This document shows positions 58,515 to 64,000 of a stretch of 64,000 bases of DNA, piece by piece. The stretch is from Cupriavidus necator (GTDB lineage Bacteria > Pseudomonadota > Gammaproteobacteria > Burkholderiales > Burkholderiaceae). The position numbers and the translations under genes are program-made. Positions within the stretch are counted from its first letter, which is position 1. Each line of letters starts with the position of its first letter. The notes under the pieces were generated by a model, which worked only from the letters and a program-made list of their open reading frames with translations, did not search any database and was not told the DNA's origin. Location of the stretch: assembly GCF_013141915.1 (NCBI RefSeq), contig NZ_SROX01000002.1:62001-126000 (forward strand). Reading direction: 5' to 3'.

Positions 58515-59111
58515 ATGAAACTTGATCCGGCACTGGCTGAAAAGCCTTACTACAGCACGCGGACAGCGGCAAAACTGCTCAACGTCTCCCTGGGCACGGT
58601 CCAGAAGATGGTCGAGCGCGGCGAACTGGGGGCCTGGAAGACCAATGGCGGCCATCGGCGCATCCACAAGGAAACCGTGCACCGCCTGCTGGCGACGCGC
58701 ATCGGGCCCGAGTCGGCGTCGCCGCACGGGCTTGACCTGGTGGTGTTCCACCCCAACCACCAGGAGGCGCAGCGCATCCACAGCCAGCTTGGCAAGTGGG
58801 GCTTGCCGCTCAAGAGCGTGGTGGTCGACGATGTGCTCGACACCGTCATCACCTCGGTGAGCGAGCACCCGCGCGTGGTGCTGTACTACGTCGACGAGCT
58901 CAACGACGCCGAGTCGGCCACCGTCGAGAAGCTGCAGAACTTCTTCGCCAGCCAGCACGTGATCTTCGCGGTGATCACCAACCGCCAGGCCTATGAGGGC
59001 GTGGCCGATGCGCTGCAGCACTGGGGCATCATGGTGTTCCTGAAGACGCCCTCGCTCGAAGAGGTCAAGGGCTTCTTGCGGGCGCAGCTGATGATGGGCC
59101 GCGCCGCCTGA
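58515..59111 (+). CDS. Excisionase-type HTH regulator with receiver-like domain
   Basis: A 198-residue protein. The N-terminal winged helix of MerR/excisionase type reads YYSTRTAAKLLNVSLGTVQKMVERGELGAWKTNGGHRRIHKETV. A response-regulator-like domain follows (DLVVFHPNHQEAQRI, then RVVLYYVDELNDAES). It has no clear Asp-Asp-Lys phosphorylation pocket, so it may bind a ligand or partner instead. The frame is open from 58470. It is a lone gene after dctBD with its own A/T-rich upstream region, and its target is unknown. Confidence 0.72.
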   Translation: MKLDPALAEKPYYSTRTAAKLLNVSLGTVQKMVERGELGAWKTNGGHRRIHKETVHRLLATRIGPESASPHGLDLVVFHPNHQEAQRIHSQLGKWGLPLKSVVVDDVLDTVITSVSEHPRVVLYYVDELNDAESATVEKLQNFFASQHVIFAVITNRQAYEGVADALQHWGIMVFLKTPSLEEVKGFLRAQLMMGRAA

Positions 59112-59114
59112 GGC

Positions 59115-60200
59115 TCAGGCCACGGCCGCGGGCCGTGGCATTGGCCTGCCGGCGTCACCGCCGTTTGCCTGCGCCAGCATCCAGCCGTACAGGTTGCGCG
59201 GGTCGGGCGGCATCGCCACCAGTTCCACCGCCGTGCCGGCGCGGTGCGCCTGCGCCGCGGCGTAGAGCCAGCGTAGCGCGGCATAGTCTTCCAGCGCAAA
59301 TCCCACCGAATCAAACACGGTCACCTCGTCCGCCGCGGCGCGGCCGGGCGCGTGGCCGGCCAGCACCTGCCACAGCTCGGTCACGGGCGCGTCGGCCGGC
59401 AACTGCTGGATCTCGCCCTCGATGCGGGTCTGCGGTGCGTACTCCACCACGATGCGCGCGCGGCGCAGGATATCGGCATGCAGCTCGGTCTTGCCCGGGC
59501 AATCGCCGCCGACCGCGTTCAGGTGCATGCCGGGCCGCACCATGTCCGGCGTCAGGATGGTGGCGCGGGTCTTGTCGGCGGTGACGGTCGAGACGATGTC
59601 CGCGCCGGCCAGCGCGGCCTCGACGGAATCGGCACGCCGGATGGCAAGGCCGGGCACGGCGGCAAGGTTGCGCATCAGCCGCGCGGTGGCGGCGGGATCG
59701 ATGTCGTAGGCGGCGATCTCGCGTACCCCCAGCATCGCGTGGAAGGCCAGCACCTGGAATTCCGCCTGCGCGCCGTTGCCGATCAGCGCCATGGTCGCGG
59801 CGCCGGGCCGGGCCATGGCGCGCGCCGCCAGCGCCGACGTGGCAGCGGTGCGCAGCGCGGTGGCCAGCGTCAGGTCTGCCAGCATCAGCGGGAAGCCGGT
59901 TTCCACCTCGGCCAGCAGGCCACAGGCCATCACCGTGGGCATGCCATGCTGTGCATTGCGCGGATGGCCGTTGACGTACTTGAACGCATACTGGCTGCCG
60001 TCGCTGACCGGCATCAGTTCAATCACGCCGCGCGCAGAATGACTGGCCAGCCGTGCGGACTTGTCGAAATCAGCCCAGCGCGCAAAAGCCAGGCGCACCT
60101 GCGCGGCCAGGTCGACGATAGCGGCCTCGGGGCCGATCACGGCCACCAGCCTGGCGACATCGGCCGCGTCGAGAAACAGCGATCGGACGGTGTTCTTCAT
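59115..60200 (-). CDS. ocd: Ornithine cyclodeaminase family protein
   Basis: A 361-residue NAD-dependent enzyme that converts ornithine to proline with loss of ammonia. Family blocks include AFKYVNGHPRNAQHGMPTVMACGLLAEVETGFPLMLADLTLATALRT and the NAD motif ALIGNGAQAEFQVLAF, then NAVGGDCPGKTELH. ATG 60200 has GGGAGAGGGTC ahead. It follows the arginine-dihydrolase-like gene by 33 bases on the same strand, suggesting a two-step arginine to proline route. Confidence 0.9.
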   Translation of the reverse strand: MKNTVRSLFLDAADVARLVAVIGPEAAIVDLAAQVRLAFARWADFDKSARLASHSARGVIELMPVSDGSQYAFKYVNGHPRNAQHGMPTVMACGLLAEVETGFPLMLADLTLATALRTAATSALAARAMARPGAATMALIGNGAQAEFQVLAFHAMLGVREIAAYDIDPAATARLMRNLAAVPGLAIRRADSVEAALAGADIVSTVTADKTRATILTPDMVRPGMHLNAVGGDCPGKTELHADILRRARIVVEYAPQTRIEGEIQQLPADAPVTELWQVLAGHAPGRAAADEVTVFDSVGFALEDYAALRWLYAAAQAHRAGTAVELVAMPPDPRNLYGWMLAQANGGDAGRPMPRPAAVA

Positions 60201-60233
60201 GACCCTCTCCCTGCTATCCATGCCGGCCTGCGT

Positions 60234-61112
60234 TCAGGCGGCCGCCGCGGCCAATCCGCGCCCGCTGCTGCGGTCCAGCCGCAAGGTCATGCAATAGGCG
60301 CCGCCGCCCGACAGCATGAACGGCGAGAGGTCGACCTCATGCAGCTGGTAGCCGCGCCGTCCCAGCTCCGTGCGCAGGTGCGGCGTGGTGCGGGTCATTA
60401 CCACCTGGTCGTCCAGATTGACGGCATTGACGCTGAAGTGGCGCAGGTCGTCGGCGCTGGCCTCGATGCGTAGCCGCGCCGGCACGCGCGCGCGCAGTTC
60501 GCGCAGCGCCGCCTCGCTGAATGCTGGCGGGTAGTACAGTACCTCGCCGCCCGACAGCGGGCAGAAGCACACGTCGAGGTGGTAGCTCTGCTCGGTGGCC
60601 AGCTCCAGTGGCACCACGTCCTTGCCGAAATAGCGCGACACCGCCAGCGCCGCCTCGTGCGACGAACGCGGGCCAAACCCGGCCCAGAAGTGGCCGCGCC
60701 CCGCGTCCCAGATGCAGTCGCCGGCGCCTTCCTGGTAGCAGCCTTCTGGCAGCAGCGCGACCTCATCGAGCAGCCCGCGCTCGCGCAGCTTGCCGAAGAT
60801 GTCGGCGAATGGCGCTTCCTCGCCGCGGCGCTGCGGATAGCGGAAGCGGGCCAGCAATGCGCGCCCGTCAAGCACCACGGCGGCATTCGCCGGGAATACC
60901 ATGTCGGGCAGCCCGGGCGCGCCTGGCGCCACCTCTACCGCAAAACCGGCGCGGCCAAGCGCGTCGCGCAGCGCGTGGAACGCCTCCATCGCATTGCGAT
61001 GCATGCCGTGCGGATCGCGCGCCCAGGCGGCCGGATCCATCCACGGATTGATGCTGTACGACACGTCATAGAAGGTCGGCTCGACTAGCAGGATGGTCGG
61101 GGTCTGGATCAC
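60234..61112 (-). CDS. Arginine dihydrolase/deiminase-like hydrolase (amidinotransferase fold)
   Basis: A 292-residue member of the guanidino-modifying superfamily. The start is LLVEPTFYDVSYSINPWMDP, then MVFPANAAVVLDG, a core EGAGDCIWDAGRGHFWAG, the catalytic His in SYHLDVCFCPL, and the nucleophile Cys in SGGGAYCMTLRLDR. The INPWM N-terminus is that of ArgZ/AgrE-type arginine dihydrolases, which give ornithine directly; deiminase or dimethylarginine hydrolase activity is the alternative. GTG 61112 follows AGGAGCCGCC. It pairs with the ornithine cyclodeaminase gene downstream. Confidence 0.85.
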   Translation of the reverse strand: MIQTPTILLVEPTFYDVSYSINPWMDPAAWARDPHGMHRNAMEAFHALRDALGRAGFAVEVAPGAPGLPDMVFPANAAVVLDGRALLARFRYPQRRGEEAPFADIFGKLRERGLLDEVALLPEGCYQEGAGDCIWDAGRGHFWAGFGPRSSHEAALAVSRYFGKDVVPLELATEQSYHLDVCFCPLSGGEVLYYPPAFSEAALRELRARVPARLRIEASADDLRHFSVNAVNLDDQVVMTRTTPHLRTELGRRGYQLHEVDLSPFMLSGGGAYCMTLRLDRSSGRGLAAAAA

Positions 61113-61234
61113 GGCGGCTCCTGGTTGGCATGGGGGTGAAGGCATCCCCGCAGGGAAAGCCATCGGTCCATTTAATTCTGGTGCAAGTCCGCGTTACCTA
61201 AAAGCCAGCAACCTGCGCAGTTTGTGCCTATCCT

Positions 61235-61272
61235 TGAGCAAAACGCCAGATTCCGCTGGCGCTTTGCCCAAG
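61235..61272. promoter_or_regulatory. Imperfect inverted repeat before the Lrp gene
   Basis: TTGAGCAAAACGCCAG and CTGGCGCTTTGCCCAA complement at 14 of 16 positions around a six-base loop. It lies 14 bases before the Lrp start, between divergent genes. It could be an operator for the Lrp protein or a hairpin over its ribosome-binding area. Confidence 0.5.
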
Positions 61273-61286
61273 CACCCCCCACCCCC

Positions 61287-61706
61287 ATGGATGCCACCGA
61301 CCAGCAGCTGATTTCCCTGCTCCGTGACAACGCGCGCACGCCGGTGACGGCACTGGCGCAGGCACTGCGCGTGTCGCGCGCGACCGTGCAGAACCGCATC
61401 GACAAACTGGAGCAGGAGGGGGTGATCGTCGGCTACACCGTGCGCCTGCGGCCCGAGGCCGAGGCACACCGCATCCGCGCCTGGATGACGATCGCCGTCG
61501 AAGGCAACAAGACCCGCACGGTGCTGCAAGCGCTGCGCGGCGAGCCCAACGTGCAGGCGCTGCACACCACCAACGGCCGCTGGGATATCATCGCCGAGCT
61601 GCGCGCCGAGACCCTCGAGGCCTTCGACCGTGCGCTCGACCGGATCCGGCTGATCGACGGCATCAGCGCCACCGAGACCAGCATCCTGCTGTCGACCTAC
61701 AAATAG
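61287..61706 (+). CDS. Lrp/AsnC-family regulator
   Basis: A 139-residue regulator. The HTH reads TDQQLISLLRDNARTPVTALAQALRVSRATVQNRIDKLEQEGVIVGYTV, and a RAM ligand-binding domain follows (HRIRAWMTIAVEGNKTRTVLQ, NGRWDIIAELRAETLEAFDRAL). It is divergent from the arginine-dihydrolase and ornithine cyclodeaminase genes, which it probably controls in response to an amino acid. No good Shine-Dalgarno sequence stands before the ATG. The open frame reaches 61224. Confidence 0.88.
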   Translation: MDATDQQLISLLRDNARTPVTALAQALRVSRATVQNRIDKLEQEGVIVGYTVRLRPEAEAHRIRAWMTIAVEGNKTRTVLQALRGEPNVQALHTTNGRWDIIAELRAETLEAFDRALDRIRLIDGISATETSILLSTYK

Positions 61707-61713
61707 GCGCCGC

Positions 61714-63471
61714 TCAGGCCGCGGCGCGCCCGCGCAAGCGCTCGCGCCGCGATTCTTCATGGAACACGCTGCCGCTGGGGCGCAGCAGGTCGCGCAGCGA
61801 CACGATGCCGGCCAGGCGCATGGTCTCGACGCTTTCCACCACCGGCAGGCGCGCCACGCTGAGCGCCGCCATGCTGCCCGCAGCGGCGCGCGCAGTCTGG
61901 CCCGGCAGCAGCACCTGCGCCGGCGCGCTCAGCAGGTCGCGGCAACGCATGCCAGGCGGCATCTCGCCCGCGGCCAAGGCACGGATCGCGGTGCGTTCCA
62001 GCATGCCGAGCACGCGTCCAGCGAATACCACGGGGTAGGCGCGATGCGCCGCGTGTTCGCCGAAATAGCGCACCATCGCCTCCGCCACGGGCAGGTCGGC
62101 GTCGATGGTCACCACGTTGCGCGTCATCAGTTCGTCCACATGGGCGCGCTCGAGCGGATCGACACTGTATTCGCGATAGATATGCAGGCCGCGCCGGGCA
62201 ATTTTTTCGGTCATGATCGAGCGCTTCATCGCCAGCACCGAGAAGCCGTACGCCACCGCGGTGGTCAGCAGCAGCGGCAGCAGCGCCTGGGTGTCGTGGG
62301 TCAGGCCGAAGGCGAAGACGATGGCGGTCAGCGGCGCGCCCAGCACGCTGCCCAGCACCCCGGCCATGCATACCAGCGCCCACAACTGCGGCGAACCACC
62401 TGGCAGCCACGGAGCCAGCACCACGCCCAGGCCCGCGCCCAGCATCAGCAGCGGCGCCAGCACGCCGCCCGAGGTGCCCGAACCCAGCGCCGCAATCCAG
62501 ATCAAGGCCTTGACCGCCAGCAGCGCCAGCGCGATCTCGATGGCGATGCGGTTGTTCAGCAGGTCGCCGATCACGTCATAGCCCACGCCCAGCGCGCGCG
62601 GCTCGAAATAACCGCCGATGCCGACCACCAGCCCGCCCAGCGCCGGCCACCACATCCAGTGCAGCGGCAGCCGCGAGAATGCGTCCTCGGTGCGATACAG
62701 CGCCAGCGTCAGCCCCGCGCCCAGCACGCCGCACAGCAGGCCGGCCAGCACGCACGACAGCAGCGCCGGCGTACCCGCCGCCGCGGTCTGCAGCGGAAAC
62801 AGCGGCCCGGCCTCGAACAGCAGCGGGCGCAGGAAACCGGCCACCGCGCACGCCAGCGCCACCGGCAGCAGGCTGCGCGGGCGCAGTTCGAACAGCAGCA
62901 GCTCCACCGCCAGCAGCACCGCCGCCACCGGGGTGCCGAAAATCGCCGTCATGCCGGCGCACGCGCCCGCCACCAGCAGCGCCTTGCGCTCGCCCGCGGT
63001 CAGGTGCAGATACTGGGCCAGCAACGACGCCAGCGAACCCCCGGTCATGATGATCGGCCCTTCGGCACCGAACGGCCCGCCGCTGCCGATCACGATCCCT
63101 GACGAGAGCGGCTTGAGCACCGCTACCCGTGGCGACATCTTGCTCTTGCCGAACAGCACCGCCTCGATCGCCTCGGGAATGCCGTGGCCGCGAATCTTGT
63201 CGCTGCCATAGCGGGCCATCAGGCCGACGATCAGGCCGCCCACGACGGGCACCGCGATCACCCACGCGCCGAGCACATGATCCGCCGGCGAGCGCTCCGC
63301 CAGCGACAGCGTCTGGTAGAAAAACAGGTTGGTGAAAAACCGGATCAGGTTGACCAGCACATCCGCCGCCAACGTGCTGAGGGCGCCGATGCCCAGCGCG
63401 ATGACCGACAGCAACAGCAGGCGGCGGTTGACGGCATAGTCGCGTTTTTCGACCGGCATGACAGACGACAT
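61714..63471 (-). CDS. clcA: CLC-type chloride channel/antiporter with CBS domains
   Basis: A 585-residue membrane protein with the CLC signatures GSGGPFGAEGPIIMTGGSL (the gating Glu follows GPFGA), GTPVAAVLLAVELLL, GSGTSGGVLAPLLMLGAG and SVLGAPLTAIVFAF. Two CBS domains follow the last helix (DELMTRNVVTIDADLPVAEAMVRYFGEH and LSVARLPVVESVETMRLAGIVSLRDLL) and should gate the channel in response to a ligand. ATG 63471 has AAGGAGCCCCCAACC. It is divergent from an HPP-family gene. Confidence 0.93.
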   Translation of the reverse strand: MSSVMPVEKRDYAVNRRLLLLSVIALGIGALSTLAADVLVNLIRFFTNLFFYQTLSLAERSPADHVLGAWVIAVPVVGGLIVGLMARYGSDKIRGHGIPEAIEAVLFGKSKMSPRVAVLKPLSSGIVIGSGGPFGAEGPIIMTGGSLASLLAQYLHLTAGERKALLVAGACAGMTAIFGTPVAAVLLAVELLLFELRPRSLLPVALACAVAGFLRPLLFEAGPLFPLQTAAAGTPALLSCVLAGLLCGVLGAGLTLALYRTEDAFSRLPLHWMWWPALGGLVVGIGGYFEPRALGVGYDVIGDLLNNRIAIEIALALLAVKALIWIAALGSGTSGGVLAPLLMLGAGLGVVLAPWLPGGSPQLWALVCMAGVLGSVLGAPLTAIVFAFGLTHDTQALLPLLLTTAVAYGFSVLAMKRSIMTEKIARRGLHIYREYSVDPLERAHVDELMTRNVVTIDADLPVAEAMVRYFGEHAAHRAYPVVFAGRVLGMLERTAIRALAAGEMPPGMRCRDLLSAPAQVLLPGQTARAAAGSMAALSVARLPVVESVETMRLAGIVSLRDLLRPSGSVFHEESRRERLRGRAAA

Positions 63472-63543
63472 GGTTGGGGGCTCCTTGCTCTTGTGCGGTG
63501 CGGCATGCCCCAGTATCGGGACGCGCTGCACCAAAGGCGGCCA

Positions 63544-63566
63544 AATATATCACCCCGTGATATATT
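63544..63566. promoter_or_regulatory. Perfect palindromic operator between clc and HPP genes
   Basis: AATATATCAC-CCC-GTGATATATT is an exact 10-3-10 inverted repeat in an otherwise G+C-rich region, centred between the two divergent genes (73 bases from the CLC start, 36 from the HPP start). It looks like a dimer-binding operator for both. The regulator is unknown. Confidence 0.75.
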
Positions 63567-63601
63567 ACGCGCACCATTCCAAAGCGCCCCCCGTCACAAG
63601 A

Positions 63602-64000
63602 ATGCCAACCGCCCCCGTCTCCGCCCTGGCGCATAATGCCCGTGCCTGGCTGCGCACATTTGTTCCCTTACCGGTTGCCGCCAGCCGCAAAGAGCGGCTC
63701 AAGAGCTGCTTCGGCGCCCTGCTCGGCCTGCTCTGCACGGAGTGGATCAGCCACCAGACGCTGGGCGGCTTTAATCCGTGGTTTGTCGCGCCGATGGGCG
63801 CCTCGGCGGTGCTGCTGTTCGCGGTGCCGTCCTCGCCGCTGGCGCAGCCCTGGTCGATCATCGGCGGCAACCTGATCGCGGCGGTGATCGGCGTGGCCTG
63901 TGCACGCTGGATTCCGGACCCGGGTCTGGCCGCCGCCGTGGCGGTGGCCGTCGCCATCGCCCTGATGTTCCAGTTCCACTGCGTGCACCCGCCCAGCGGC
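63602..64000 (+). CDS. HPP-family membrane protein (partial)
   Basis: The first 133 codons of an HPP-domain protein. After a basic amphipathic start come membrane helices with FNPWFVAPMGASAVLLFAVPSSPLAQPWSIIGGN and the family-naming HPPSG at the window edge. HPP proteins occur as anion, perhaps nitrite, transporters and often carry CBS domains that would lie beyond the edge. It is divergent from the CLC gene across the palindromic operator, so joint control is likely. Confidence 0.82.
   Translation, partial: MPTAPVSALAHNARAWLRTFVPLPVAASRKERLKSCFGALLGLLCTEWISHQTLGGFNPWFVAPMGASAVLLFAVPSSPLAQPWSIIGGNLIAAVIGVACARWIPDPGLAAAVAVAVAIALMFQFHCVHPPSG

Overview
The window reads as chromosomal DNA of a beta-proteobacterium of the order Burkholderiales, most like Cupriavidus/Ralstonia. 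The basis is uniformly high G+C, strong third-position G/C, a HrcA/CIRCE-controlled groESL, a Tad/Flp pilus locus, sigma-54 regulators, hut genes and GcvA-type LysR regulators. This is judged from the sequence alone; no search was run. I saw no rRNA, tRNA, CRISPR array, transposase or phage gene, so it is mostly housekeeping and regulatory chromosome with a few accessory blocks.

Layout. 1-4.5 kb: a LemA lipoprotein with two TPM-domain proteins, then an MFS exporter divergent from a LysR regulator. 4.5-12.4 kb: a long gene-free leader with a sigma-54-like promoter and a long hairpin, a VpsR-like sigma-54 activator, and a set of polyprenol-dependent glycosylation genes (GtrA-type flippase, GtrB-type GT2 synthase, three GT87/DUF2029 transferases). 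13.4-26.5 kb: a complete-looking Tad pilus operon (three Flp pilins, CpaA, an extra AAA+ ATPase, CpaB, CpaC secretin, a small lipoprotein, TadG/E/F-like proteins, CpaE, CpaF, TadB, TadC) closed by a perfect terminator. 26.6-29.7 kb: a phosphoesterase convergent with groESL. 30-36.6 kb: an SDR/AhpD cassette, a LysR gene, an outer-membrane-like protein, an Ala/Pro-rich exported protein, an MltF-like lytic transglycosylase and a small ArsR-like regulator.

36.8-43.9 kb holds a CuA-like cupredoxin, a degraded metallophosphoesterase and the tail of an anti-sigma factor. The last two have both lost their 5' ends at the same point, which looks like a deletion scar. Beside it are a molybdenum hydroxylase (two subunits), an acyltransferase, a di-haem cytochrome c and a SnoaL-like protein. 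44.3-47.7 kb is a MASE1-PAS-GGDEF-EAL cyclic-di-GMP enzyme. 47.7-52.8 kb is a partial histidine-utilisation cluster (hutC, hutU, transporter, hutG) with a HutC-type operator and a REPIN-like repeat.

53-59.1 kb is a C4-dicarboxylate system: a sigma-54 promoter, a strongly translated 22-codon leader ORF and a hairpin precede the symporter gene, followed by DctB/DctD and a small winged/excisionase-type regulator. 59.1-61.7 kb pairs ornithine cyclodeaminase with an arginine-dihydrolase-like enzyme and a divergent Lrp regulator, a plausible arginine-to-proline route. The window ends with a CLC chloride channel divergent from a truncated HPP-family gene, with a perfect 10-3-10 palindrome between them.
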